64,000 nt of DNA, taken from the NCBI GenBank assembly GCA_049889815.1, contig JBMHCR010000019.1:124001-188000 (forward strand), written 5' to 3'. Below, piece by piece: positions 1-8,627 of this stretch (the stretch's first letter is position 1; each line of letters begins with the position of its first letter). Source of the stretch: JBPOFY01 sp049889815 (GTDB taxonomy: Bacteria > Verrucomicrobiota > Verrucomicrobiia > Opitutales > Coraliomargaritaceae). The position numbers and the translations under genes are program-made. The notes beneath the pieces are model-generated. The model worked only from the letters and a program-made list of their open reading frames with translations. It was not told where the DNA came from and ran no database searches.

Positions 1-1
1 C

Positions 2-487
2 AACGTTGCGGAGGCCGACCTCGCTGATACCTCTGGCAACGCATACGTTGCTAAGGTCGAGCGCTATGCCGAAGAGCACCACGGTGCGGGTATTTGCATC
101 ATCTCCGCGGCCGTAGAAGCCGAGCTCATCGATTTTGACGAAACAGAATCTGCCGAATACCTTGAATCTCTAGGCGTTAAAGACTCTGGGGTATCGCTCC
201 TCATCCGTGCGACCTATGATCTGCTCGGCTTGGCATCCTATTTCACGGCTGGCGAACAGGAAGTGCGCGCCTGGACCTTCAAAAAGGGTATGAAGGCACC
301 ACAGTGTGCAGGCGTGATCCACACCGACTTTGAAAGCGGCTTTATTAAAGCAGAAGTCGTTGCGTACGAGGATTTAATCGCATCTGGCAGCGTTGCTAGA
401 GCACGCGAAGCGGGTAAGTACCGTCTCGAAGGTAAGGACTACGAATTTAAGGACGGCGATGTCGCCCTTTTTCGCTTCAACAACTAA
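2..487 (+). CDS. ychF: Ribosome-binding ATPase YchF (C-terminal part, 5' end outside window)
   Basis: This is the C-terminal ~160 residues of the universally conserved Obg-family ATPase YchF (OLA1), a cytosolic ribosome-associated ATP/GTPase. The frame is open from base 2. It holds the end of the G domain and helical region, then a complete TGS-like domain with the characteristic stretches LLGLASYFTAGEQEVRAWTF, CAGVIHTDFESGFIKAEV and, at the end, the DYEFKDGDV..FRFN signature. The N-terminal P-loop lies upstream of the window. The stop codon sits inside a perfect 9-bp stem-loop. Recognition rests on the highly conserved C-terminus. Confidence 0.93.
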   Translation, partial: NVAEADLADTSGNAYVAKVERYAEEHHGAGICIISAAVEAELIDFDETESAEYLESLGVKDSGVSLLIRATYDLLGLASYFTAGEQEVRAWTFKKGMKAPQCAGVIHTDFESGFIKAEVVAYEDLIASGSVARAREAGKYRLEGKDYEFKDGDVALFRFNN

Positions 488-503
488 TGTCCGCCATTAG
501 TTG
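481..503. other. Stem-loop overlapping the ychF stop codon
   Basis: CAACTAATG (481-489) pairs perfectly with CATTAGTTG (495-503) around a 5-nt loop. The ychF stop codon TAA (485-487) is inside the left arm. No T-run follows, so it is not a standard intrinsic terminator. It may protect the mRNA 3' end or be a chance palindrome. Confidence 0.45.
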
Positions 504-521
504 ACGAAATACGGAACTTGA

Positions 522-557
522 TTGAATTGACCTGCTCGGAAAGCTGTTTCAATTCAA
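522..557. repeat. Inverted repeat upstream of the lipoprotein gene
   Basis: TTGAATTGA (522-530) and TCAATTCAA (549-557) form a perfect 9-bp inverted repeat with an 18-nt spacer. It ends 8 bp before the lipoprotein start codon. It could be an operator or a 5'-UTR hairpin. Function is unproven. Confidence 0.4.
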
Positions 558-565
558 CGCCTTAG

Positions 566-1198
566 ATGAAGATCACAACGCAAAACTCCTTCATGAGCGC
601 CCTGATTGGTTGTGCGCTGTTTTTTACCTCCTGTGAGCGCGAACGAGCAGTCAGCTATCAGATCCCCAAAGAGGAACGAAAGATCAGCCTGCCGGCTACG
701 CAACCAGCCGTCGAGAAACAGGCATCGGCACAGACTGGCATGAAGGTGCTGCCGGGCATGAAGGAAGCAGCGGATGCAGCGGGCGAGCTGAGCTATTCGG
801 TGCCCGAAGGCTGGACCGAGCTGCCTGCAAGCGGCATCCGCAAAGCAAACCTACGCGTTGAGGGCGACAACGGAGTCGCCGAGTTGACCGTGACTGTCTT
901 TCCTGGGGATGTCGGTGGCCGCCTAGCCAATATCAACCGCTGGCGGGGACAAGTGAAACTCGATCCTGTGACCGCGAATGAGCTGCCAGCTTTCACAGAG
1001 CCCTACACTATTTCGAATCACCGCGGCACCATCGTCACCCTAGAGGGCGGCATCGACAGCATTATCGGAGCGCTCCTCCCCTTCCACGGCAACACCTGGT
1101 TCTTCAAACTACAGGGCGAGACCGACACCGTGCTCGGCGCCAAGGATCCATTCAAAGCCTTCCTCGACTCGGTCGCTATTCCAGACGCGCACCACTAA
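566..1198 (+). CDS. Putative lipoprotein encoded upstream of cytochrome c assembly genes
   Basis: This is a 210-residue protein of unknown function. The N-terminus is a hydrophobic signal sequence ending in FTSC, a plausible lipobox with the lipidated Cys near residue 23, followed by a charged linker. The rest is a compact soluble domain containing SYSVPEGWTEL and repeated beta-type segments. That opening resembles small verrucomicrobial proteins that begin with a 'VPEGW' strand, but I cannot name a family. The stop lies only 3 nt before resB, so it is probably co-transcribed with the System II cytochrome c genes and may act at the outer face of the cytoplasmic or outer membrane. Confidence 0.8.
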   Translation: MKITTQNSFMSALIGCALFFTSCERERAVSYQIPKEERKISLPATQPAVEKQASAQTGMKVLPGMKEAADAAGELSYSVPEGWTELPASGIRKANLRVEGDNGVAELTVTVFPGDVGGRLANINRWRGQVKLDPVTANELPAFTEPYTISNHRGTIVTLEGGIDSIIGALLPFHGNTWFFKLQGETDTVLGAKDPFKAFLDSVAIPDAHH

Positions 1199-1201
1199 TC
1201 A

Positions 1202-2380
1202 ATGAAGGAACTCTTCAAATTTTTCAGCTCGTTGAAGCTGACTGTTGTGCTACTCGCTTTCTCGATGGTGCTCATCTTCTTTGGCACGCTTGCCCAAGTC
1301 GATACAGGTATCTGGAAGACACAAAAGGATTATTTTGAGAGTTTCATCGTCATCTACTCGATCCCCGAGCAGGCGGCCTTCTACGACAAACTTTTCTGGC
1401 TGCACATTCCTCTGCCAGGCGGTTACACACTCGGCGGCCTACTCTTCATCAATCTGATCGCGGCGCACATCACGCGCTTCAAAATGACGTGGAAGAAGAG
1501 TGGCATCTTTTTTGTGCACTTTGGTTTGATACTGCTGTTGGTTGGCGAGCTCGCCACCGATCTTCTTTCAGTAGAGAGTCAGATGCCAGTCGATGAGGGC
1601 GGGCGTTCGAACTACTCCACAGCATTCCGCAAAAATGAAGTCGTTTTTATAGATCGCAGTAATCCGAACCACGACACCGTGCATGCGATACCCGTGAGCC
1701 TACTGGAACCGGGAAAGACCATCGACGTGCCCGATTCGCCGCTGCAGATACGCACGATTCGCTACCATGCGAACGCTGAGATCGGGCGGAACAATAACGG
1801 CGCACCCGTAGAGCAACTCGCGACACAAGGCGCCGGGGTGAAAATGAATATCACCGTCAAACCGATTAAAGAGGTTTTTGCCGAAAACACAATCAATACC
1901 GCTACCGCTTACATCGAGGTTTTAAGTGAAGGTGAGTCTCTCGGCATTTGGTTGGTTTCGAATGTCATCGATGACCGTTTTCCGCCGCAGGTGGTCTCCC
2001 TCGACGATCAGTCTTGGGAAGTTGCACTACGCTTCACCCGCTACTACCATCCTTTCGAAGTAGAGCTCATCGATTTCAAACACGAAAAGTATCCAGGCAC
2101 TGAAATACCCTTCAATTTTTCCAGCGAAGTGATGGTGCACCACAATGATACCTCAAAGAATCAGAAAGGTCTAATTTACATGAACCACCCACTCCGCTAC
2201 GAAGGACTAACTTTCTTCCAAGCTTCCTTTGCGAATCAGGACACGACTTCGATCTTCCAAGTCGTCCGCAACCCAGGCTGGGTGCTGCCCTATATCAGTG
2301 TATTACTCATGGGCTTTGGTATGGTCGTTCAATTCGGCATCCACTTCTTTAAATTCATTGGCAAGCGCTCGGCGGCGTAG
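1202..2380 (+). CDS. resB: ResB-like cytochrome c biogenesis protein
   Basis: This is the ResB/Ccs1 component of System II cytochrome c maturation. It pairs with CcsA to deliver heme and to present reduced apocytochrome on the periplasmic side. The 392-residue protein has the family layout: a first membrane helix in the N-terminal FFSSLKLTVVLLAFSMVLI region, further hydrophobic segments near residues 75-90 and 97-120, a long periplasmic domain, and a last helix near residues 358-385. The segment YMNHPLRYEGLTFFQASF near the C-terminus is typical of ResB. ccsA follows 466 bp downstream, separated by a GxxExxY gene. In most genomes the two are adjacent or fused. Confidence 0.9.
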   Translation: MKELFKFFSSLKLTVVLLAFSMVLIFFGTLAQVDTGIWKTQKDYFESFIVIYSIPEQAAFYDKLFWLHIPLPGGYTLGGLLFINLIAAHITRFKMTWKKSGIFFVHFGLILLLVGELATDLLSVESQMPVDEGGRSNYSTAFRKNEVVFIDRSNPNHDTVHAIPVSLLEPGKTIDVPDSPLQIRTIRYHANAEIGRNNNGAPVEQLATQGAGVKMNITVKPIKEVFAENTINTATAYIEVLSEGESLGIWLVSNVIDDRFPPQVVSLDDQSWEVALRFTRYYHPFEVELIDFKHEKYPGTEIPFNFSSEVMVHHNDTSKNQKGLIYMNHPLRYEGLTFFQASFANQDTTSIFQVVRNPGWVLPYISVLLMGFGMVVQFGIHFFKFIGKRSAA

Positions 2381-2386
2381 TTGTTA

Positions 2387-2831
2387 ACTACGAAAATCAC
2401 GAAATTACGCGAAACATGAGTGCCCAAATAGCATACAAGGACGAGAGCTACGATATCATCGGAGCCTGTTTCGAAGTATACAAAGAAATGGGGACAGGGT
2501 TTTTGGAAGCAGTCTACCAAGAGTCTTTAGCTAAAGAATTTTCGCTACGTGGTATTCCTTACAAGGAACAACAACCTCTAGAACTCAGATATAAAGGAGC
2601 ACTTCTACAACAGACCTACAAACCTGACTTCTTATGCTACGGAGAAATTATTTTAGAAATCAAAGCGTTAAAAAACCTAACCGATATTCACCGTTCACAA
2701 ACAATCCACTATCTTCACGCCACCAATCTACAACTAGGTTTACTTGTAAATTTTGGCCATAGCCCTGATGTCGAGCACGAGCGGTTCGTCAATCAATCTT
2801 AGTTTTCGCGTAATTTAGCGTCTTTCGTAGT
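2387..2831. mobile_element. Putative GxxExxY cassette bounded by 29-bp inverted repeats
   Basis: Bases 2387-2415 and the reverse complement of 2803-2831 match at 24 of 29 positions. Both begin ACTACGAAA, and both carry AAATTACGCGAAA next to the gene. The left repeat ends directly at the ATG of the GxxExxY gene and the right one begins directly after its stop. The unit sits between resB and ccsA, which are normally contiguous. No transposase is encoded and I see no clear target-site duplication. This may be a non-autonomous mobile or self-propagating cassette. Its mobility is inferred. Confidence 0.6.
2416..2802 (+). CDS. GxxExxY family protein
   Basis: This 128-residue protein belongs to the GxxExxY family (PD-(D/E)XK nuclease-like fold, function unknown). 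It shows the naming motif GTGFLEAVYQ (residues ~27-36), then the nuclease-type core: a conserved E in the AKEFSLRGI helix, YKPDFLCYGEIILEIKAL with D and ExK around residues 68-83, and the late ATNLQLGLLVNFG strand typical of the family. It is transcribed like its neighbours, but its base composition looks more AT-rich by eye. Near-perfect inverted repeats abut both ends of the ORF, so it looks like a recently acquired cassette inside the cytochrome assembly operon. Confidence 0.9.
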   Translation: MSAQIAYKDESYDIIGACFEVYKEMGTGFLEAVYQESLAKEFSLRGIPYKEQQPLELRYKGALLQQTYKPDFLCYGEIILEIKALKNLTDIHRSQTIHYLHATNLQLGLLVNFGHSPDVEHERFVNQS

Positions 2832-2846
2832 CAAAAAATTCTCACC

Positions 2847-4751
2847 GTGAAAAAACTCATCTACATAGCCATCGCGCTCTTGGTCATTGCACTGATGGGG
2901 CGCGAGCTCGCGCCGAAAAAGTATGAGAGCGAATTCGGCGTTGACAGTTTTGCTGAGCTGCCGGTGCAAGTGGGTGGGCGGATCAAGCCGCTTGATTCCG
3001 TTGCTCGGAATACGATTATGATTCTGTCCGGGCGCCAGAAAGTGATCACTCCTGAAGGCAAAGAGCTCAGTCCGATCGAGTGGTTCATGGATCTTACGAT
3101 GCGGCCGGAAATTGCGGATACTTACCGCGTCTTTAAGATCGAGTTTCCCGACGACCTAGGCTTCGCGGGCCTTGCTGAGAAAGGTCAGCGCTACTATTCC
3201 TTCAACGATCTCCAGCCACACTTCAACGAGCTCCACCGATTGTTCGGAGAGGTCAACGAAGAACCGAAAAAGCGCAGCGCCTATGAGCGCCAGATCGTAG
3301 ATCTCAACCAAGGACTGATGCTCTACCACCGCGTGATGCACTCACTGCACCCAATTGGTGATGCGAATCGCTTGGATAGCTTGGCTGACGAGTATCAGAC
3401 CTACACAAGTTTAATCGGTCCTGGACTGGCAGAACTGCGCAAGCAACAGGCTGGACAAAACTACGATGCCGACCTTCTAAACAGCTTCATCTTTTTTGGA
3501 GACGATTACCTTAAGCTTTCACAAACAGCGCACCTGCGAGTCGTGCCACCACCACCGCCAGTCGACCCAATGGAGGACTGGAAAAACATCGGTCTTGAAC
3601 TCTTGGACGTAATGAAAGGCGACCAACTCAGCCCCTATGTCACTGGTTACGCTGGGCTGACGATGGCCTATCGTAGGAATGAAGCGGTGACTTTTAACAA
3701 TGAGGTTGCCGAGTTGCGCCAGCGCTTCATCGCTGACTTCCCCACACATATAGACCGCGTGCATTTCGAGCGCATGTTCAACGACATGAAGCCCTTCTAC
3801 CTATCGATGGAGCTCTACGTCCTGATCTTCCTCTTGGCGTGCATTTCCTGGCTCTGCTTACCGAAAGAGCTCAATCGCGCAGCTTTCTGGCTACTCGTTC
3901 TATCCTTCGGCATTCATACCTTCGGTCTGCTTGCTCGTATGTATATTCAAGAGCGCTACGGTGTGTTTGTAACGAACCTCTACTCCTCGGCAGTCTTCGT
4001 TGGCTGGGGCGCGGTGCTCCTCGGCATTATCATCGAGAAGTTTTATAAGAACGGTATCGGTGCGGCGATGGCCTCGCTTGTAGGTTTCTGTACACTGATT
4101 GTCGCGCATCACCTAGCAATGAGTGGCGATACACTTGAGATGATGCGCGCTGTGCTCGACTCCAACTTCTGGCTCGCGACACATGTCACCATAATCACAA
4201 AGGGCTACTCAGCCATGTTCTTAGCTGGTGCGCTGGCAATAATTTTTGCCGTTCTGGGCGTCTTCTTCAAGAGCTTCAACAAGGGCACCGCAAAAGCACT
4301 CAGCGGTATGGTCTATGGAATCACTTGTTTCGGTGTGCTGTTCAGCCTGGTCGGCACCATCCTCGGCGGCATCTGGGCGGACCAGAGCTGGGGCCGTTTC
4401 TGGGGCTGGGATCCAAAAGAAAACGGCGCGCTAATGATCGTAATCATGGGTGCGATCTTCCTACACGCTCGTTGGGGCGGTATCTGCCGCGAACGGGGAC
4501 TCATGGCACTCGCAATTTGTGGTAACATCATTACAGCATGGTCGTGGTTTGGGACGAACCTACTTGGCGTTGGACTTCACTCTTACGGTTTCACGGACAG
4601 CGGCTTCATGTGGATGATGCTTTTCATCACTAGTCAGCTGATCTTCATCGGGATCGCACTCCTACCATGGCGCTATTGGCGTAGTGAATTTGGACAGCAG
4701 AATAATCAGAAAGTGCGAAAGCCCATCTTGGAAACTGTGGTCGAAAGCTAA
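2847..4751 (+). CDS. ccsA: Cytochrome c biogenesis protein CcsA
   Basis: This is the CcsA (CcsA/CcmF/CcyK) heme-handling membrane protein of System II, partner of ResB. It starts with GTG and is 634 residues. A first membrane helix is followed by a long extracytoplasmic N-terminal part (to about residue 315) that is an extension over minimal CcsA proteins. A multi-helix C-terminal half carries the tryptophan-rich heme-binding signature SWGRFWGWDPKENGAL (about residues 514-529). Conserved His residues lie in the flanking helices, for example in VAHHLAMSGD and in GLHSYGF. The extension may be specific to this lineage. Expression presumably depends on transcription through the GxxExxY unit. Confidence 0.9.
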   Translation: MKKLIYIAIALLVIALMGRELAPKKYESEFGVDSFAELPVQVGGRIKPLDSVARNTIMILSGRQKVITPEGKELSPIEWFMDLTMRPEIADTYRVFKIEFPDDLGFAGLAEKGQRYYSFNDLQPHFNELHRLFGEVNEEPKKRSAYERQIVDLNQGLMLYHRVMHSLHPIGDANRLDSLADEYQTYTSLIGPGLAELRKQQAGQNYDADLLNSFIFFGDDYLKLSQTAHLRVVPPPPPVDPMEDWKNIGLELLDVMKGDQLSPYVTGYAGLTMAYRRNEAVTFNNEVAELRQRFIADFPTHIDRVHFERMFNDMKPFYLSMELYVLIFLLACISWLCLPKELNRAAFWLLVLSFGIHTFGLLARMYIQERYGVFVTNLYSSAVFVGWGAVLLGIIIEKFYKNGIGAAMASLVGFCTLIVAHHLAMSGDTLEMMRAVLDSNFWLATHVTIITKGYSAMFLAGALAIIFAVLGVFFKSFNKGTAKALSGMVYGITCFGVLFSLVGTILGGIWADQSWGRFWGWDPKENGALMIVIMGAIFLHARWGGICRERGLMALAICGNIITAWSWFGTNLLGVGLHSYGFTDSGFMWMMLFITSQLIFIGIALLPWRYWRSEFGQQNNQKVRKPILETVVES

Positions 4752-4927
4752 TTGTCGCTTTTCAAAACTCTCAATTGGTCCAAGCAGCGCGCCCCGCGGA
4801 ACGAAGCGAACAAGATTGATTGATGGTGTTCGGCATCTGGCTAGCTTTTCTTCGCCCTCTCGGCTTTAGGTAGACAATGAACTCACCCGGGGCATCCGAG
4901 GTACAATGATATGTCGTTTCAAATTAA

Positions 4928-5470
4928 TCACACGTACACAATCTGATCTCCACACTTCACCAGACCAGAGATAACCACACGAGCAAACAGCCCCCGTAAG
5001 CGAAACTCCCGATAACGATCATCTCGAACGCAATTAAAGGCATCGACTCCGAAACGCTGAGCGAACTTACCGCAGGCATCGTTCTCGACATCGCTGATCT
5101 CGATGACGGCTTCCCCGAGCTGCAAGCGAGTACCCATCCGGAGTCTTTCGACTGTTAGGTTTAGGTCGGTGTAGATGTTGTCCCCACAAGCGTAGACACC
5201 TTCAGGGTGTCCACGCGTGAAGCAGCGCATGACTCCAGCATTTGTTAGGCTGATCTGAACGCGAGGATCGGGCGAACCATCGGAGAGTCTCAACCAGGCA
5301 GTGTCCTTCCAGCGGTCACCGTGAATACCATCCGTAACATCGAGATAGAGTTCGTCCACCCTGACGTGCTTCCCCTCAGCTGGGCGGTTCATCAAAAACT
5401 CAACTTTGGCACCAGAAGTCGGCGCTGCTTGAGCAGCGCGAATGGCATCTTCAAAAGTCTTACTCGACAT
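4928..5470 (-). CDS. MOSC domain-containing protein
   Basis: This 180-residue cytosolic protein matches the MOSC domain (molybdenum cofactor sulfurase C-terminal), a fold that binds molybdopterin or handles sulfur in YiiM- and MCSG-type proteins. Visible features are the LYLDVTDGIHGDRW segment, the QISLTNAGVMRCF strand, GDNIYTDLNLT, RLQLGEAVIEISDVENDACGKF with the conserved Cys, and LRGLFARVVISG. It lies 2 nt after xerC on the same strand, so it is probably the last gene of a parA-xerC-MOSC transcript. No molybdoenzyme gene is present in the window, so its partner is unknown. Confidence 0.83.
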   Translation of the reverse strand: MSSKTFEDAIRAAQAAPTSGAKVEFLMNRPAEGKHVRVDELYLDVTDGIHGDRWKDTAWLRLSDGSPDPRVQISLTNAGVMRCFTRGHPEGVYACGDNIYTDLNLTVERLRMGTRLQLGEAVIEISDVENDACGKFAQRFGVDAFNCVRDDRYREFRLRGLFARVVISGLVKCGDQIVYV

Positions 5471-5472
5471 AA

Positions 5473-6381
5473 CTAGGCGCGCGGGTGCGCTTGTTTGTGG
5501 GCTTCTCTTAAACGCGCGATCGAAATGTGCGTGTAGATTTGCGTTGTCGACAGATTAGCATGCCCAAGTAGCTCTTGCACTGCGCGGAGATCCGCGCCCT
5601 CGTCAAGCATATGAGTCGCAAAAGAGTGTCGAAGCTTATGCGGCGTCATATCAAGCGGCAAACCGGCCGCAGCGAGATGCGTCTTAAGCGATTTCTGAAT
5701 TTGACGTGGTTGCATTCGCTGGCTGTTACGTTGAACAACAACCGGTGATTCATAGGTCGCGGCCAATTCAAAACGCTCCACAAAGGCTTTCAGACAACGC
5801 ATCGCCACTGGACCAAGCGGACACAGTCGCTCCTTGCGCCCTTTACCCAGCACTCTTGCAATGCCCTGTGCCTGATCGATGTGCCCGTGATTCAATGCAC
5901 AGAGTTCACTCACACGCAGCCCACCGCCATAGAGCAACTCAAGAATCAAACTATCACGAAGTGCCTCAAACTCACCGAGTTTGCCATCTTTCCAAAGAAC
6001 CGTCGGCGCATCCAGCAGCTCGCGCATTTGCCTCTCCGTAAGGAACTTAGGCAGCGGTTTATCGAGCTTTGGCAGGACCACTCCAGTAAACGGATTCGAC
6101 TCCACTACTCCACATTTTCGGAGGAACAGATAAAAGGCACGAAGACCCGATACGTGATTGTGCAGCGTACGGCGTGCCTTGCGGCGCCCTTCTTCGATCA
6201 AATAAGAGCGCACCTGCACGGAGGTCACTGCCGAAAAGTCTTCCTTCCATTTACCCGCTTCGGTCAGCCACGAAACGAAGCTCTCCACCGCTGTTCGATA
6301 ATTGCGCAGCGTGTATTCGGAAACACGGCGCTCGAGCGCGAGGTGATCGCAAAAATCATTTAGATGGGGAATCGCTGTCAT
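5473..6381 (-). CDS. xerC: Tyrosine recombinase XerC/XerD-type
   Basis: This site-specific tyrosine recombinase is likely to resolve chromosome dimers at dif. Numbering from a possible upstream GTG (6396), the catalytic residues are R161 (GGGLRVSEL), K185, H253 and R256 (TPHKLRHSFATHML), H279 (LLGHANLS) and nucleophile Y288 (TTQIYTH). A SAM-like core-binding N-terminal domain (residues ~10-95) is complete. I chose the ATG at 6381 (302 residues), close to the usual ~300. The full length and standard architecture favour a housekeeping Xer over an integron or phage integrase. XerC versus XerD cannot be decided here. parA lies directly upstream. Confidence 0.9.
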   Translation of the reverse strand: MTAIPHLNDFCDHLALERRVSEYTLRNYRTAVESFVSWLTEAGKWKEDFSAVTSVQVRSYLIEEGRRKARRTLHNHVSGLRAFYLFLRKCGVVESNPFTGVVLPKLDKPLPKFLTERQMRELLDAPTVLWKDGKLGEFEALRDSLILELLYGGGLRVSELCALNHGHIDQAQGIARVLGKGRKERLCPLGPVAMRCLKAFVERFELAATYESPVVVQRNSQRMQPRQIQKSLKTHLAAAGLPLDMTPHKLRHSFATHMLDEGADLRAVQELLGHANLSTTQIYTHISIARLREAHKQAHPRA

Positions 6382-6414
6382 TTGGCTTTGGATCACAGCG
6401 TCGCATGAACGAGG

Positions 6415-7200
6415 CTACTTGCCGAGTTTGAAGCGCTCAATCACTTCATCGGCTAAGTAGCGATAAGCGTGCGCGCCGTTGCTACTTGCCTCATACTCGA
6501 AAATGGACTGCCCGAAACTAGGCGATTCACTCAGGCGAATGGAGCGCGGAATCATCGTGCGGAAGACCAACTCATCGAAGTGGTTACGCACCTCACCCAC
6601 GACCTGGTGGCTGAGATTGGTGCGTTGGTCGAACATGGTCATCAAGATACCACCGAGCTCAAGACCATCATTGACGCCGGCATCGCGCAACTTCTCGACG
6701 ACCTTGAGAATCTGACCGAGCCCTTCCATTGCCATATATTCGCATTGGAGCGCGATCAGCAAATAGTCCGCCGCAGCGAGACTGTTCATCGAAAGCATCC
6801 CGAGCGCAGGTGGGCAATCGAGGATGATGGCATCGTAATCGCCTGAATCACGCAGTGGAGCTAGGCATTCGCGCAGTTGCACGAGGTAATCTTCGCGTTG
6901 AAATAGCTCAATCTCGATCGCCGCCATGTCGACTTCGGACGGAATCATAAACAAGCAATCACTGGAACCGACCGGTTGCACCTTTTCGAGTGCGCCACCC
7001 TCGCCGCAGAGCGGACCGTAAAGACTGCCACCTTCGAGCTTCTCGAGACCAAGTCCGCTGGTTGCGTTTGCCTGAGGATCGAGGTCTACCAAGACCGTAC
7101 GCACGCCGCTCTCCGCGAGCGCGTAGCTGAGATTGATCGCGGTCGTTGTTTTGCCGACGCCGCCTTTCTGATTCGCAATCGTAAATACCTTCGCTGACAT
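6415..7200 (-). CDS. parA: ParA/Soj-family chromosome partitioning ATPase
   Basis: This 261-residue Walker-type ATPase of the Soj/ParA family polymerises or forms gradients on DNA to segregate origins. The deviant Walker A KGGVGKTT (residues 12-19) is preceded by the family's N-terminal FTIANQ. Walker A' is VLVDLDPQANAT and Walker B is DAIILDCPPALG. There is no N-terminal HTH, as in chromosomal Soj. The usual downstream parB is absent, and xerC follows after about 33 nt. parB must be elsewhere, or this ParA serves another cargo. Confidence 0.9.
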   Translation of the reverse strand: MSAKVFTIANQKGGVGKTTTAINLSYALAESGVRTVLVDLDPQANATSGLGLEKLEGGSLYGPLCGEGGALEKVQPVGSSDCLFMIPSEVDMAAIEIELFQREDYLVQLRECLAPLRDSGDYDAIILDCPPALGMLSMNSLAAADYLLIALQCEYMAMEGLGQILKVVEKLRDAGVNDGLELGGILMTMFDQRTNLSHQVVGEVRNHFDELVFRTMIPRSIRLSESPSFGQSIFEYEASSNGAHAYRYLADEVIERFKLGK

Positions 7201-7330
7201 ATGACAACAGTCATAACCCAGGCTCCGTGGGCGTCGAGCAGAAAGCTTTCGCTACACACCGTTTCAGGTTTGCCAGTGATTGCGAAAAACGCACAAGGGT
7301 TGCTATCTTTTCATTCAAATCAAAATCACT

Positions 7331-8572
7331 ATGGCTGAACAAAAATCCGTCCAAAAAGTTGCAATTCTAACTGCAGGTGGGCTCGCACCCTGCCTCTCGT
7401 CCGCGATCGGCGGTCTGATCGAGCGCTACACCGAGCTCTATCCGGACATCGAGATCATCTGCTACCGCGGGGGCTACAAAGGTCTGCTCCAGGGTGACAG
7501 TATTCAAGTTACTGAAGAAGTCCGCGCAAGTGCTGCAACGCTGCACTACCACGGTGGCAGCCCTATCGGTAATAGCCGCGTCAAACTCACCAACGTAAAG
7601 GACTGCGTGAAACGCGGACTCGTCAAAGAAGGCGAAGATCCGCTCAAAGTTGCAGCCGATCGACTGACTAAGGATAACGTCGACGTGCTCCACACTATTG
7701 GCGGCGACGACACCAACACGACCGCAGCTGACCTCGCAGCTTATCTCGCCGAGAATGACTACGCACTAACCGTAGTCGGTCTGCCCAAGACCATCGACAA
7801 CGATGTCTTCCCGATCACACAAAGCCTAGGCGCATGGACTGCTGCGGAAGAGGGTGCAAAGTATTTCGAAAACGTCGTCGCCGAGCACAACGCCAACCCG
7901 CGCATGCTCATCATCCACGAAGTGATGGGACGCAACTGCGGCTGGTTGACAGCTGCCACAGCAGACGCGTATCGCCGCCGCCTTGATAACCTTGAATGGG
8001 CAGAGACCATCGGACTCACCGAAGCGCGCAAAGATGTGCACGCGATTTTCATCCCAGAGATGGACCTCGACATTCAAGCCGAGGCGAAGCGCCTCAAGGC
8101 AATAATGGACGAGCACGACAACGTAAACATCTTCATCTCGGAAGGTGCCGGTGTGGATACGATCATTAAAGAAATGGAAGCCGCTGGCGAAGCAGTGCCG
8201 CGCGATGCATTTGGACACGTGAAACTCGACGCGGTGAACCCCGGCAAATGGTTCGGCGAACAGTTTGCCAAGATGTTGGATGCAGAAAAAGTTCTCGTGC
8301 AAAAGAGCGGCTATTTTGCTCGTGCCGCTCCCGCTAACACCGAGGACTTGCGCCTGATCAAGAGCTGCACCGATCTGGCGGTTGATTGTGCAGTCGTCGG
8401 CGAAAGCGGCGTGATCGGTCACGATGAGGACGACCGCAACATCTTACGCGCGATCGAGTTTCCACGCATCGCAGGCGGTAAGCCGTTCAACATTGATACG
8501 CCATGGTTCGAGGAGCTACTCGAATCGATTGGACAAACCAAAGGTGCAAACATCGCCAAAGTCGGTCACTAG
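7331..8572 (+). CDS. pfp: Pyrophosphate-dependent 6-phosphofructokinase
   Basis: This enzyme phosphorylates fructose 6-phosphate reversibly, probably using pyrophosphate rather than ATP. The 413-residue protein carries GGDDTNT (residues 124-130); Asp in place of the second Gly of GGDG is the established marker of PPi-type phosphofructokinases. The catalytic loop PKTIDND (152-158) and substrate motif MGRNCGW (199-205) are intact. A TTG at 7280 would add 17 residues, but the ATG at 7331 fits the family start. A clear terminator follows. It is a functional companion of the PPi-type PEP carboxykinase at 36-39.6 kb. Confidence 0.92.
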   Translation: MAEQKSVQKVAILTAGGLAPCLSSAIGGLIERYTELYPDIEIICYRGGYKGLLQGDSIQVTEEVRASAATLHYHGGSPIGNSRVKLTNVKDCVKRGLVKEGEDPLKVAADRLTKDNVDVLHTIGGDDTNTTAADLAAYLAENDYALTVVGLPKTIDNDVFPITQSLGAWTAAEEGAKYFENVVAEHNANPRMLIIHEVMGRNCGWLTAATADAYRRRLDNLEWAETIGLTEARKDVHAIFIPEMDLDIQAEAKRLKAIMDEHDNVNIFISEGAGVDTIIKEMEAAGEAVPRDAFGHVKLDAVNPGKWFGEQFAKMLDAEKVLVQKSGYFARAAPANTEDLRLIKSCTDLAVDCAVVGESGVIGHDEDDRNILRAIEFPRIAGGKPFNIDTPWFEELLESIGQTKGANIAKVGH

Positions 8573-8592
8573 GCTACGACAACTTTAGACCC

Positions 8593-8627
8593 AGCCGGAA
8601 TCCTTTTATGGTTTCCGGCTTTTTTTA
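8593..8627 (+). terminator. Intrinsic terminator after PPi-PFK
   Basis: AGCCGGAA (8593-8600) pairs perfectly with TTCCGGCT (8613-8620) around a 12-nt loop and is followed by a T-run. It ends the PPi-PFK transcript. The convergent SDR gene stops at 8625, inside the T-run. Confidence 0.85.

Noticed and set aside
7201..7330. parS (TGTTTCACGTGAAACA) near parA
   Set aside because: No such sequence was found by eye around parA.
7826..8422. 198-codon ORF antisense to PPi-PFK
   Set aside because: It is a shadow of a strongly conserved coding frame, as are similar long antisense ORFs in dnaE (27983-28543) and PEPCK (38783-39448).
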